DNA from: Pithys albifrons albifrons
Taxonomy: Eukaryota > Chordata > Aves > Passeriformes > Thamnophilidae
Assembly: GCF_047495875.1 (NCBI RefSeq)
Contig: NC_092463.1
Span: 2,489,057 to 2,553,056, forward strand
Length of the DNA: 64,000 nt
Reading direction: 5' to 3'
Position 1 is the first letter of the stretch. Every line of letters begins with the position of its first letter. Shown piece after piece: positions 23,793-35,968 of this stretch. The position numbers and the translations under genes were made by a program. The notes beneath the pieces are model-generated. The model saw nothing but the letters and a program-made list of their open reading frames with translations, did not search any database and was not told where the DNA came from.

Positions 23793-24527
23793 GGGATGAA
23801 CACAACAAACCATGGGGGGAACACAAAAAACCATGGGATGAACACAACAAATCATGGGGGGAACACAAAAAACCATGGGATGAACACAGCAAACCATGGG
23901 ATGAACACAGCAAACTATGGGATGAACACAGCAAACTATGGGATGAACACAGCAAACTATGGGGGGAACACAACAAACCATGGGATGAACACAGCAAACC
24001 ATGGGATGAACACAGCAAACCATGGGGGGAACACAGCAAACCATGGGGGGAACACAGCAAACCATGGGATGAACACAGCAAACCATGGGGGGAACACAGC
24101 AAACCATGGGATGAACACAGCAAACCATGGGGGGAACACAGCAAACCATGGGATGAACACAGCAAACCATGGGGGGAACACAGCAAACCATGGGATGAAC
24201 ACAGCAAACCATGGGATGAACAAAACAAACCATGGGGGGAACACAGCAAACCATGGGATGAACACAGCAAACCATGGGATGAACACAGCAAACCATGGGG
24301 GGAACACAGCAAACCATGGGATGAACACAGCAAACCATGGGGGGAACACAGCAAACCATGGGATGAACACAGCAAAGCATGGGGGGAACACAGCAAACTA
24401 TGGGGGGAACACAGCAAACCATGGGATGAACACAACAAACCATGGGATGAACACAACAAACCATGGGATGAACACAACAAACCATGGGATGAACACAGCA
24501 AACTATGGGGGGAACACAGCAAACCAT
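23793..24527 (+). repeat. 21-bp minisatellite, 35 units of two types
   Basis: Perfect 21-bp register. Units start GGGATGAACAC (type A) or GGGGGGAACAC (type G) and end near AAACCAT. The order is A G A G AAAA G AA GG A G A G A G AA G AA G A G A GG AAAA G. Because 21 is divisible by 3, frames of about 250-275 codons stay open on both strands (for example a WDEHSKP/WGEHSKP heptad). No start context, splice site or similarity suggests a gene. Confidence 0.97.
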
Positions 24528-24555
24528 TGGTGAACTATGACTGGGCAGGGGATCA

Positions 24556-24606
24556 TAATTAAATTATATATAATATTATATAATATTATACTATTATATA
24601 ACCCAT
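24556..24606. repeat. AT-rich microsatellite-like block
   Basis: TAAATTATATATAATATTAT and onward; lies 28 bp after the 21-bp array. Confidence 0.85.
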
Positions 24607-25007
24607 AAAATCATGCACCTTATATTCTCTTTGTGCTTATATTTTCCCTCTCATCTCAATGTCACTGATCATCTAAGTCTGCACCGACTTCTCAATCAGG
24701 TTGGAGACAGAGGGAATCCTTAAAGTCAGTTTGCATTGGTTTGCTCCTAGAATATTCAAAGCCTTAAATCCCCACTCAGCTTAAAGCCAGGTTTCCACAT
24801 TTCAAAGGGGTGTTCTTTTTTAATCCCACCACGCTTCCCAAGCAGCCTCCCCTGGTCGCCTCTCTTGGGAAATGAGGCCGTTGTGTAGCTGCGAGCGTGA
24901 GCACAAACTGTGTTCCAAACAGAGCTTGGATTTACTGGATGACAGAATGAGTGAAAACTCTCTCTTGGAAAATGGAAAATCAGTTCCAAGACAGGGCTTT
25001 GACTCTT
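24607..25007. other. Intergenic, nothing recognised
   Basis: Unique DNA. Confidence 0.4.
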
Positions 25008-25187
25008 CCCTGTGAGGGTGGGCAGGCTCTGGCACAGGTGCCCAGAGAAGCTGTGGCTGCCCCATCCCTGGGAGTGTCCCAGGCCAGGCTGGATGGGGCT
25101 TGGAGCAACCTGGGCTGGTGGGAGGTGTTCCTGCCCATGGAATGAGTTTTAAGTTTCCTTCCAACCCAAGCCATTCAGGGATTCTCA
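25008..25187 (+). mobile_element. CR1 LINE 3' fragment
   Basis: TGTGAGGGTGGGCAGGCTCT, TGCCCATGGAATGAG and a CAAGCCATTCAGGGATTC tail, sense. Confidence 0.9.
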
Positions 25188-26734
25188 GGCTGCTCTGCAG
25201 CAAGTCTGCCTGGTGCATCTCACTGTGTCTTCTCCAGCCAGCCAATAACAAGAATTTTCCCAGCGTGGAGAACAATTACAGCCTGAGAAGCCAGTCCTGC
25301 ATTTTGGAATGGACATCTTCTTGTTGAACCAAATAACCCTCTTTTGTGGGGTTAGTCATGTGAAGAGCCAGCTGGATGGATGAGACCCACCTTTTAATAC
25401 AGTATTCTCTTTAAATTTGAATTTTAGATTACAGCAGCAACGCTCCACCTCATCGAGGCTTTCTTTTGGTGTACAGCTGCCTCCTGGGGTCTCTTCAGTG
25501 TTTAATCCTTTAATCTGAGGCTTAGGGATATCATATGGAGCTTAGGGTTTAATGGCAAGTTAAGGAGCCTCTCCCTGCTTTTGTTAGGGCAACATTACAC
25601 CTGGTCTTGCTGGTGCTGGCAGGTAGGATCAGCAGCTGGATCCTCTTTCCCTGCCCACCAGAGCTTATATCCTTGTTTTTGCCAATTTTCTCTCCTTTTT
25701 GTGGTCACCAGCTGGCTCTGAAATGGTCCAGCTGCACAAATCCCCAGTAAAAGGGGGAAACATCTTCCAGCACCTCCCACCTGCAAGGCATTGGGTTCCT
25801 TGGAGCCTTTAGCTGGAGATGAGACTCGGATGCTCTTCACAGCAAGGAGTGACACGGAGCTGGTTCCTCTGGTTAATTAAATGTCTGCTTTCCTGGGCTT
25901 TCCCTGGAGTGAAAATTCCATCCTGCTGCATTGCAATGTTGGTCACCCATGAAGTGAGTCCCTGGAAGGCTGTGGTGAGGTTTGCAAGGATTTCCAGGGC
26001 TTCAGCTTCCCTCAGCCTTTCCTGGAGTCTGGTCCTTGGCTTTTGGGGCTATTTGGCAGGAGAAAGGGTTTAAGGAGCTCCTGGCATGTTGGTCCTTGCA
26101 CTGGGCTCCTCTCCTTGTGCACAAGGGAGATAAGAAGCCACAGCAAAGTATGGTTGGATTGCAAAGTGGTTTGGATTTGTAGACCAGGGTCAGCACAGCA
26201 CAGACACGATCCCCACAATCAGTGGGACAGGAGACCCTGCTGCAGCCACCAAAGCCTCCTGAGAGGGTGGCAGAGGCCACTGCCCTGACTGAGGGAGCTG
26301 TGGAGGGAGATCAGGCAGCCCTGGGAGAAACTCTCTCCCTCTTGCCTCGGGGTGTCCTAATTACAGCCTCACTTTAGTTGCTCAGGGGCCCTTTGATGTG
26401 GGGACCTGGTGCAGGTATCTCGCAGAGGAGATGTCTCCACATCAGCCGCCGTCTAGACTCCCTGTGCAGAGAGGAGCAGCTGGCAGGGTGTGACTCAGCC
26501 CAGTCTGCATCCCACCCTGGGTGACTCCTAATGAAGTGAGTGACGAGGAAATTGCAGCCCTGAACGGAAGCCACGGGGCTGAGACGCTCCCAGGAACCGT
26601 CTGTGCCCGGGGCACGGGGCGAGCTGCTCCGCACGGGCAGGGCTGGCAGGTGGCTCTGCCTCCTATGGCTGCTCCAGGAATCCTTCCACAGCCACTGCAG
26701 GGCTGTTGTCCCTGTATTCCAAGTTATCCCTTTG
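25188..26734. other. Intergenic, nothing recognised
   Basis: Unique DNA. CpG is slightly enriched at 26550-26640. AT-balanced sequence at 25385-25560 may be regulatory but lacks clear motifs. Confidence 0.4.
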
Positions 26735-26886
26735 CATCAAGTGTTCCAGAGCAGGTTGGATGGGGCTTGTAGCAACCTGGGCTGGTGGAAGGTGTCCCTG
26801 CCCATAGCAGGGAGTGGGAATGGATGATCTTTAAGGTCCCTTCCAACCCAAACCATTCTGTGATCCCATGATTCTGTGATTTTATG
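26735..26886 (+). mobile_element. CR1 LINE 3' tail
   Basis: GCAGGTTGGATGGGGCTTGT, AAGGTCCCTTCCAACCC and a CATGATTCTGTGATTTTATG tail, sense. Confidence 0.92.
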
Positions 26887-27607
26887 CAATGACCAGCCTT
26901 ACCACCCCAATGCTGGATATTTGTCCTCAAATTCCCCAGGCTGAACAAGGTCCCCACCAGCCAGGGACAAGCTGTGCCTGGGTTCTGCAGTTTGGAGTGA
27001 AATCATGGCTTTAATTGGGGCATGTGTGTCACCAGAGTAGCTCCTGGCAGGTGGTCAGGCTAATTAAAGTCCATTTAGGGGAAGGAGCTGCCTTTCCCAT
27101 GGCAGGAGGAAACAGCTTTGTGGGCTCTAGTACAGTCAGGGAGGAAGGCATGGACATGGTCATGGATATGGGGACGCTGCTCGTTAAGAATCTTCAGGGG
27201 TGGAACCACCTCGTTCCATTACCTGGAAATACAGGGACATTTCCTGGCTCACACCAGGGAGTTGTGAGATGATGATCTGCCAGGACATCACATGTATGGT
27301 CATTAGAGCCCCATTGGCACTGGTGAGGCCCAGCAAAGAGACATGAAGAAAAATATGAAATAAATGAATGAACTTTCTTTATTTTTCAGGCTCTTGCTGT
27401 CCTGTCCTTCCCTGCAGTGTTGGGGTAGGAGGATGTGATACACTGGGGGATCTTCCACTACAAGACTGTTGATGCAACAGTCTGAAGTGACCTGAGATAT
27501 CCCATGGATGCACAGGAGTGAAGTCATGTGGGACCACAGGTCCTGTAGAGACAGGGAGAAGAAGCAGAGGAAGGGCTGATAACTTGGCCAGTGGCAAACA
27601 ACACAGA
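26887..27607. other. Intergenic, nothing recognised
   Basis: Unique DNA. Confidence 0.4.
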
Positions 27608-28030
27608 TCATAGAATGGTTTGGGTTGGAAGAGACCGTAAAGACCATTCAGTTTCAACCCTCTTCCATGGGCAGGGACACCTTCCACCAGCCCAGGTTGT
27701 TCCAAGCCCCCTCCAGCCTGACCTGGGACACTTCCAGGGATGGGGCAGCCACAGCTTCTCTGGGCACCTGTGCCAGGGCTTCACCACCCTCACAGTGAGG
27801 AATTCCTTCCCAAAATCCCATCTAACCCTGCCCTCTGGCAGTGGAAGCCATTCCTTTCATCTTGTTCCTCCAAGACCTTGTCCCAGGCCCCTCTCCAGCT
27901 CTCCTGGAGCCCCTTGAGGCACTGGAAGATGCTCTGAGGTCCTCATGGAGCTTTCTCTTTCTCAGACTGAACAACCCCAGCTCTCTCAGTCTGTCCTTAG
28001 AGAAGAGGAAACACGCTTCCCAAATCCAGG
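27608..28030 (-). mobile_element. CR1 LINE 3' fragment
   Basis: ATCATAGAATGGTTTGGGTT through CCCAGCTCTCTCAGTCTG, antisense; reverse translation gives LRELGLFSLRKRKLHEDL. Confidence 0.93.
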
Positions 28031-30580
28031 AGAGGCAGACCAGAGTCACTGTACATCTGGCTCTCACACCAGGAGCACCTTCCCTACTTGGTGTTTTTCC
28101 CACTTTTGATCTTAAGAGACAAATAGAAACACCTGACAGGCAGATGACACAGTTCCCTCCCAGCCCCTCCCCACCATCTGCAGTGGTGAGGGCATGGAAT
28201 TGTTCCCTTCCAGGTCCTACACCTGTGACCTTTGGGAAAATGCCCCAGCCAGAAGCTGAGCAGCCATTTCATGCCCCAGCCTTGGTGGGCTTCAGGTCTG
28301 GTGTCTCTCAGCCTTCTTCAGACCAGCCTTGCAGGAGCTCTGCATTTCCACAATGGCCTGGTTTTCCTGAGGAATGGGCTCCATGTCCCCCCAGCCTGCT
28401 CTCCAAAGGTTGGCTTAGCCCAGATCCAGATTTCTGTCTTCCATCACTCACCGCTCCCCTGATAAAGATCCATCTGAAATTTATCTCATCATCTTTCATT
28501 AAAATGAACCAATTAAGCAACGCTGAGGAACCTCTGATCCAGGCCAGCTCGGTCAGTTGGTGTATCCATGTTTCCAAAGCATCTTCTCCCTCTGCTTACC
28601 CTCACATCAAAGGGATCCAGGGACCCTGCCCTGTCCTTGGAGCGCTTCGGCAAAGCATGTCAAGAGATTGGGGAAACAGCTGATTTAATGCTGAGGAAAT
28701 TTGTAACCAAATGAGTTCTCAGCCAAACGGCTCCTCTTCTTGATCTTGGGAAAAGGGGTGTTTAAATTCTCTATCTCATGGTTTTAGACTCAGGAAATGT
28801 GATTACACATCTGTCATTATTTTACTCTTCTGTGTTGATGGCTCATATTAAACAAACCACATTCCTGCATTGCTTAGTAATCTCTGCTGTTCCCTTTCCT
28901 CGCTGAGGAGACAAGTCCCAGCTTGACATCAATATCCCTGTTGATCACAGCTCTGTGCTATCCAACCAGCAGAGCTGTGGAGACACCGGCTGCGGGGAGC
29001 GTTCACACCACCAACCTCTTTTCTCCACCTTTTCTCCACAACTTTGCAGCCCTTTTGCCCCTAAACAACATTTGTGTGAAGAGCAGGAGGAGCAGAGGGA
29101 GATCCAAACCCTGCTGAGACTCATGAGTTTTTCTGGAAAGGTGGTCCAGCCTTCCCCTCTCTTCCACTGAGCAGGTAAGAACATGTGCTTTGCGGTTGGA
29201 CGCCAGTCAAAAGGGGCAGGTCCTTCCAAGCAGAGCACAATTCCCAGGGATCCTGGTGTCTTACCAGCCCAGGAGGACGTGGAGAGCCCCACGGTCCCAG
29301 TGGCTCCCATGGGATGGGCTGGAGGAACCTGCCTTGAAGCCTCCCACCTTTGCAGGGACACTGAGCTTTCCTTTGGTGGCTTTATCTTCCAGCTCTGCTG
29401 AGATACCCCCGAGCTCACCATGGAGCTGCTGGAGGAACCTGACTCATAGATGTTCCCAGCACCAGGTAGGAAAATGAGGACCTGTTTTCATGGCGTTGGG
29501 CTGTGGAAGGGAAGGAGAAGGTGGGGCAGACGGTGACCTGGTGCTGGTGGGGCCATCTTAGCTGGCTCCCATCTGAAACATGGGGCTGTGGCACTGGCTG
29601 AGAAGTGTTACCTATGGCTCGTGAACAGCTGAAAGTGCTTCCAGCTGCTGGAAGCTCAGCAGGGGATCTCAGGGAAATCGTGGTGTCAGAAAGCTTTGCC
29701 TTCTTCTTCTGGTGAGGACACGTTTGGCTGAGTGTTGGCAGCCACGCTCCTCATGGACGTGCTTTCTTTATCCCGGCATTTTGGCACAAGAGCTGTGCCA
29801 GGAGTGGTGAAGATGCCTGGGAATCCTTGTGGAGGATGGTGTGGTCTCAGAAAAACTCCAAGCTCCCAGTGCAATGCTGTTTGGTTGGAACTGCTCCTTT
29901 TTTCCTTGGTTTTGTTTCTGTGATCTCTGCCAGTTCCCTGCGCCAATCCCCAGATTTCTCCCATCCTGGCAGCTGCCAGAGGGGGAAGGGTTGGGGTGGA
30001 GGGGATGTGCTCCCTGTCCACAAACCCACCATGTTTGTACTGGAAGGATTTCTGTGGGAGAAGTGAGGCTGGGCCAGCACAACCCTGTTCTCATCGAGGT
30101 GCCTTGGAGATGATTCCATTTGGTCTAAAACAACTCCTTTTGTTCTCCACCATGGGAGATGGGGAGTGTTTTCTTCCCCAGCCCCTACAGGACGAGGAGG
30201 GAAGGTCATAGTAAAGGGGCAGCAACACAAAATGGTGGTGGGAGTGGGAGGGCAAGGCTGGGCGTGGGCAGGGGACCACTCCTTGCTGTGGGAGGCTGGG
30301 TGGAGGTCCTGGGGGCACCTCCGCTCCCACTGCTGCACCCCAGCAGCCAGGAGGAACCCAATTCCCTTGGCACAGGGCATGGAGGGCTCCATGTTCCACA
30401 CCCACCCACCCAAGGGTGTTTGGGCAGTGGGTGCAGTGGGTTGGGGTGGGGGGCCATGGCAAGTCCTGGTGCCGATGGTTTCTGACATCTCCTACTGCAA
30501 CAACCTGAGGAATGGGCTGGGATTGCTGCATTATTAAGCTGCCTGTAGTGTTTGGGGGGTTTATGTGTATGTGTGGCAGC
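28031..30580. other. Intergenic
   Basis: The longest repeat-poor stretch of the left half. It contains the block at 28430-28560 and AT-balanced DNA at 28690-28880. No exon is recognised. Confidence 0.45.
28430..28560. promoter_or_regulatory. Conserved-looking non-coding block
   Basis: GAAATTTATCTCATCATC, TTTCATTAAAATGAACC and AATTAAGCAACG. Unique, AT-balanced; candidate only. Confidence 0.3.
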
Positions 30581-30780
30581 TGTTCCTTGGGTGTTTCTGT
30601 CAAGGGTCCTCTCTGGATTGCCCAAACCCTGTTCCTTGGGTGTTTTTTGTCAGGGATCATCTCTGAAATGCCCAAACCCTGTTCCTTGGGTGTTTTTTGT
30701 CAGGGATCATCTCTGAAATGCCCAAATCCTGTTCCTTGGGTGTTTTTGTCAGAGATTCTCTCTGGATTGCCCAAACCCTG
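30581..30780 (+). repeat. 50-bp minisatellite, 4 units
   Basis: TGTTCCTTGGGTGTTT recurs at 30581, 30630, 30680 and 30730; the first unit is 49 bp and the others 50. Units 2 and 3 are nearly identical; units 1 and 4 share CTCTCTGGATTG where 2 and 3 have ATCTCTGAAATG. Confidence 0.95.
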
Positions 30781-31334
30781 GTGACATGGAGAGCTGATGC
30801 TCAGGCTTCCTGCTGGCCATGGGTATTTGGCAGATTGGGGGCCTTGCTGGCCATCTCATTGTGGTTTCCAACTCTCCTTGAAAGCCTGGTGGCAACAGGG
30901 GATCCTCCCAATGGGGACCCCATTTCTGTGGACAGGGGGCTCTCCTGGACGTGGTGCTGGGGCAGGGAAAAGGATGGGGCACCCCATGGTGATCCAGGGA
31001 CAACAAGGGATGCCCACAGTGCAGACCTGACCCACTTCCCTGCTCTTGGCTGCCCAGGAGCCAATGCCACATCATGCTGGACCTGGGACAGGATGAGGAT
31101 TTCCTTGAGCTCTTGGGCCATCCAGAAACAGTCTACATAAAGGAGGTGCTATTTTTTCTGGTGTGGTTTCCCCCTCATTCCTCATGGAGCCTCCCTGAGG
31201 AGGCAGCAGCCTGTGCTGGATCCACTGGGTCACACAGTTTGGGGATGGGGCTTCAGAAGAACTTTATGGCTCCTTGCTGATCTTTCCTTGTTTGAAGTCA
31301 CCAGCAAGGTGGAGGCTGGCACTGACACTGGAAA
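30781..31334. other. Intergenic, nothing recognised
   Basis: Unique DNA. Confidence 0.4.
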
Positions 31335-31786
31335 CTTGGAGTGATTCCAGAGAAGGTCATGAAGGTGCTCCAAGGACTGGAGCAGCTCTGCCATGGAGCC
31401 AGGCTGGGAGAGCTGGGGATGTTCAGAGAGGGCTCTGGGGAGTCCTCAGAGCCCCTTCCAGTGCCTAAAGGGGCTCCAGGAGAGCTGGAGAGGGACTGGG
31501 GAGGAAGGATGGAGGGACAGGACAAGGGGGAATGTCTTCCCACTGACAGAGGGCAGGGAAAGATGGGATACTGGGAAGGAATTCTTGGCTGTGAGGGTGG
31601 GCAGGCCCTGGCACAGGTTGCCCAGAGAAGCTGTGGGTGCCTCATCCCTGGGATTGTCCCAGGCCAGGATGGACAGGGCTTGGAGCACCCTGGGATAATG
31701 GAAGGTGTCCCTTCCTTGGACATCTCACCATTGGAACAAAATGATCTTTAGGTTCCCTTCCAACCCAGACCCCTCTGGGATTCTAT
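31335..31786 (+). mobile_element. CR1 LINE 3' fragment
   Basis: GGTCATGAAGGTGCTCCAAG through CCCAGACCCCTCTGGGATTC, sense. Confidence 0.92.
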
Positions 31787-31869
31787 GGAACTTCCCTGGA
31801 TCTGCTGAAACACGGGACCAGGAGCTCTCAGTGGGCAGAGCAGCTTGGGAGGAGTGTCTGTAGGATGGC

Positions 31870-31990
31870 TCTTTTTAAGCAATTAAGAGCTTCTCCAGCT
31901 CATTTCCTTCCATGCCCTCACAGAGCAAATCAGCTTAATTAGCAGTCTTAGTGAATAATTAATTTTCTCACTTTTTTTTTTTGATAGCTT
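31870..31990. promoter_or_regulatory. Conserved-looking non-coding block
   Basis: Three TTAAT/AATTA clusters within 120 bases of unique DNA, followed by a T-run. Candidate enhancer by appearance only. Confidence 0.3.
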
Positions 31991-32389
31991 CTTTAAAGCA
32001 GGAGGGCCTGAGTTGCTCTGGTAAGGCACAAACTGCCGTGGAGCAGCTCTGGCACAACACAGATCAGACTATTACCTGGTGCCTGCAGACCCCAAGACCC
32101 ATTTGCTCCCTTAGGAGTGGTAGAAATGGCCAAAAAATTGCTGGAGAAGGGATCAGTGGCAATGAGCAGTTTTCCATGCAGTTTTCCATCCCCAGCATCC
32201 CATGGAGATAGATACAGAGTACCAATGCCCTAACACAGCATGGATGTGTGGCCCTAAAACCTGTTGCCCCTCCTTGATCAGCCAACTGAGGGAGTTTTGA
32301 GGCTCCAAAACCATAAAAATCAGGTTTATTTTAAGCTTTGCCTCTGCTTTTAATGGCAGGAGGGTCTGCTGTTGTTTAGACCTGAGCAG

Positions 32390-32540
32390 AGAGACTTTAA
32401 TTACTACTTGGGTGCCGAGGATGTAAATATGGACTCAGGGAAGCAGCGAGGGTTATTAAAGTAAAAGGCTGTAATTGCTGTGCCCCTCCCTCTCCATCAG
32501 ATTTTCCTCTTGCTCCGGGTTGGAAGCGACCGGCTGATCC
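32390..32540. promoter_or_regulatory. Conserved-looking non-coding block
   Basis: GAGACTTTAATTACTACTTG and GGTTATTAAAGTAAAAGGC in unique DNA. Candidate only. Confidence 0.3.
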
Positions 32541-33505
32541 AGTCGGGCTGTCTCTGGCCACGGGTTGGAGGCTCTCCCTGAGGAACCCACTGGCAGGGAG
32601 GGGGAATATCCAGCAGCACCCACCCAAATCAGGGCTGCTGGCACCCCAGCACACAGTAAGGAGGGAATCACCTTTATCCAGCCAGGAAAACATTGTAGAA
32701 TCCCTGGTCTTTGCATGGGCCATCCAGAGATTATTTTAGTTTGATGAGCAGGGAAACATTTTGGGTGGATTTTCCCTGGGGAGATCTTTTTGCCATCAAA
32801 GAAACTCCCATCCCAGCTGTAAACAGCTTCTCTTGGAAGCAAACACTCCCGTGTTGGGTTTTTTTTCCTTAACTCCTATCTTTGATTTCATTTAATAATG
32901 GATGAATTATCAGAAATATGTGCTGGCTGGGAGCCCAGGGTTTGTCAGGAGGCAAAAGTCTTCAGTAACATATCGGTTGAAAACATTTTAAAAGAGACAA
33001 AAAGAGTGAGAACAAATAGAATTAAAAAAAAGAATAAGTCTGTGCAAGAGCCTCTGGGAATGGGAAAAAACCAACTCAACTGCAGAACTTTTTTTCTCTC
33101 CCTTTTCCTTTGTGCCTGTGTAAGGAGTAGGAATCTTCTTACTGAACTCAGAGAGCACAGTGTGGTTGGAGAGGGAAGATGGGAGGTTTGTCCCTTCTGG
33201 AGGAGAGAAATCTCCTCCAAAAACTCAGGTACAGCCTCTTGGAGGTTGGGGTGCAGAGAGGTGACACCATCCAGCTCTGGGCGATGCTCTTGACCACATC
33301 TGACTCTGTGCCCCACTCCCTGCCATGCACCCGAGCGGTGCATCCCTTGCCGTGCCCGTGCCCAGGGGCAGCGCCCCAGGGAGCTGGGAGTGGGTGCCAA
33401 GGGGGAGCTGGAGCCTGTGGGGTGAAGCAATCGCACCCAGTCATCAGGCAGGAACGAAGAGAAGCAGAGGGAAGGCAGCACCTCCCCGCTGGCGTGCGCT
33501 GACAT

Positions 33506-33945
33506 GCCAGGCATTGCGGCCAGAGGCACCGGCACTGCGCCCTGCTCGGGCTCAATCCATCCCAGAACCATCCCAGTACAGGCTGGGTGGCTGGAGGCAC
33601 CAGCACTGCCCCCTGCTCGGGCTCAATCCATCCCAGAGCCATCCCAGTACAGGCTGGGTGGCTGGAGGCACCAGCACTGCCCCCTGCTCGGGCCCAATCC
33701 ATCACAGAGCCATCCCAGTACAGGCTGGGTGGCTGGAGGCACCAGCACTGCACCCTGCTCAGGCCCAATCCATCCCAGAGCCAGCCCAGTACAGGCTGGG
33801 TGGCTGGAGGCACCGGCACTGCCCCCTGCTCGGGCTCAATCCATCCCAGAGCCAGCCCAGTATGAGCTGGGTGGCTGGAGGCACCAGCACTGCCCCCTGC
33901 TTGGGCTCAATCCATCCCAGAGCCAGCCCAGTACAGGCTGGGAGG
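33506..33945 (+). repeat. 71-bp minisatellite, about 6 units
   Basis: TACAGGCTGG-type landmarks lie at 33577, 33648, 33719, 33790, 33861 and 33932, always 71 bp apart. Each unit has GGCTGGAGGCACC, CTGCCCCCTGCTCGGG and CCATCCCAGAGCC phrases. The last unit runs straight into CR1 ORF2 sequence. Confidence 0.96.
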
Positions 33946-34632
33946 AGAATGGATTGGGAGCAGCACTGAGGAGAAGGACTTGGGGGTGCTGGTTGATGAG
34001 AAGCTCGACATGAGTGGGCAATGTGTGCTGGCACAGAAACCAACCTTGTGCTGGGCTCACCCCAGTGTGGGCAGCAAGGCCAGGGGGGAGATTCTGCCCC
34101 TCTGCCCCACTCAAGTGAGACCCCACCTGCAGAGCTGCTGCCAGCTCTGGGGCACCAGCATCAGAAGGATGTGGAGCTGCTGCAACAAGGCCATGGAGAT
34201 GCTCTCAGGGCTGGAGCCCCTCTGCTCTGGAGCCAGGCTGGGAGAGCTGGGGAGGGTCACTTGGAGAAGAGAAGGCTCCAGGGAGACCTGAGAGCCCCTT
34301 CCAGTGCCTAAAGGGGCTCCAGGAGAGCTGGAGAGGGACTTGGGACAAGGGATGGAGGGACAGGACAAGGGGAATGGCTTTCCACTGCTAGAGGGCAGGA
34401 ATAGATGGGATATTGGGAAGGAATTCCTGACTGTGAGGGTGGGCAGGCCCTGGCACAGGTTGCCCAGAGAAGCTGTGGCTGCTTCATCCCTGGAAGTGTC
34501 CCAGGCCAGGCTGGACAGGGCTTGGGGCAACCTGGTCCCTGGAAGGTGTCCCTGCCCGTGGTAAGGGGTGGAATGAGATGGTCTTTAAGGTCTCTTTCAA
34601 CCCAAACCATTTTGGAATTGCATGATTCTATG
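33932..34632 (+). mobile_element. CR1 LINE 3' part adjoining the 71-bp array
   Basis: Sense CR1: TGAGGAGAAGGACTTGGGGG (KDLGVLVDEKLDM in translation), then the GAGACCCCACCTGCAGAGC phrase, ending TTGCATGATTCTATGACC. The start TACAGGCTGGGAGGAGAATG is itself CR1-like and equals part of the array unit. Confidence 0.94.
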
Positions 34633-35667
34633 ACCCCTGCTGCTCATCCCACTGGCTCTAGACATGTTTGCTGGCTTTGGGGTCAGTGTTTGGGATCCCA
34701 GCACTGCTGAGAACATCAGCTCCTCCCACACCCACAGTGGGTTTGGCTGCATGAAGGAACATTTCCCACCTGCTCTGCATTAACCTGATTTTAAGGTGAA
34801 AACAGGGAGACAGGGAAATGAATCCCAAAGGCCTGACTCCATTAGAGCTGCTTCCTTCAGCCAGAAAATCTGGCTTCTTTTCCCACTAAAGAGCAATTTC
34901 CCTCCTGCAAAGAAAGGTGAAGAAGATCCCTGTGGGATCCTGAGGCCTGGCAGGTCTGGGATCAGTCCCTGTGTCCCGGCAGTGTGGCCAAGGCAGGAGA
35001 TGAGCCAGATTTCATCCCACTCCTCACAGCCTGACTCAGAGTGAGTCAGCCCTCTGGATTGCTCTCCTGCTGCCCTGAGCCAACCCAGCATATTTATTAG
35101 TTAATTAGTTTTCATTTCCTCCTCCTCTCTTTCCCTCCCTTTGCAGGGAGCACTTTCTCCCCCATCTTGCCTGCAAAGCAAACTTTGGGGACCTCCATTC
35201 CATGAGTATCCACATCACCCCCTCCCAAAAGCACCACCCTTGGACTTGCAGAGTCCTGGACCTGTAGAGAGTCACCTCCTCCCAAAAGCACCACCCTTGG
35301 ATTTGTCTTCCTTCAGAGAGGCCCTGGGACATCCATTCTTGGTCCCTTGTCCATTCAGTGGGTGGCAGGGGAACCCACCCTGCTCCATGCAGAAGATCCC
35401 GGGGTCTCTTCCAGCCTTTTCCTCCCAAAGATCCACTTTTGGCCCTTCAGAGAACCCCAAAAATGTCATTTTTCTGGCCATTATTTTCTGGCAGAGGAGC
35501 TGGTGTGCACCGAGACACAGGAACGGGGCAGGCTGTTATTTTGACATCCCAATGAGTTATTAGCAGACAGGGAAGTGTGTTCAGGATTGCAGGGAAGAGG
35601 AGGAATGCTCAGTGGTTTGCAAACAGTTTGTCCCCAGGGCTGGTTTCACTCCATTTCCGTGCTCTTC
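34633..35667. other. Intergenic
   Basis: Unique DNA. CCTCCCAAAAGCACCACCCT occurs twice, about 57 bp apart, at about 35221-35298: a short local duplication. Confidence 0.5.
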
Positions 35668-35768
35668 ACAGACTCACAGAATTCCAGAATGGTTTGGGTG
35701 GGATGGGAACTTGAAGATCATCTTGTTCTAACCCCCTGCCATGCGCAGGGATGTCACCCACTAGGTCA
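35668..35768 (-). mobile_element. CR1 LINE 3' end
   Basis: CACAGACTCACAGAATTCC, the GTTTGGGTGGGATGGGAAC phrase and CCCACTAGGTCAG, antisense. Confidence 0.85.
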
Positions 35769-35968
35769 GAATCAGCCACTCTTCCCTGCTTTCCAGAGGT
35801 TTTATCCCTGGGGAAGTGGCTGAGCAGGGCTGTCATGCATGAAAATTCCAAGGAAACCTGGGATTTAACTAAAAACCTGGGATTTATCTTAAATCCTGAT
35901 AAAAATCAGGACAGGCTAAGAAACCTGCAATTGCTCCAATTGTTGGAGGAGAGGGTCTGTCTCCCACT
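35769..35968. other. Short unique spacer
   Basis: Nothing recognised. Confidence 0.4.

Larger units (their letters stand above)
31787..33505. other. Intergenic
   Basis: Unique DNA with AT-balanced blocks at 31870-31990 (AGCTTAATTAGCAGTC, GAATAATTAATTTTC) and 32390-32540 (CTTTAATTACTACTTGG), which are candidate regulatory elements. Confidence 0.4.

Noticed and set aside
23793..24527. CRISPR array, because of regular short repeats
   Set aside because: Units abut with no unique spacers, the unit is 21 bp, and the DNA is avian; it is a minisatellite.
23700..24562. Four open frames of about 250-275 codons on both strands
   Set aside because: Direct consequence of a 21-bp tandem repeat with no stop in several frames; no gene structure.
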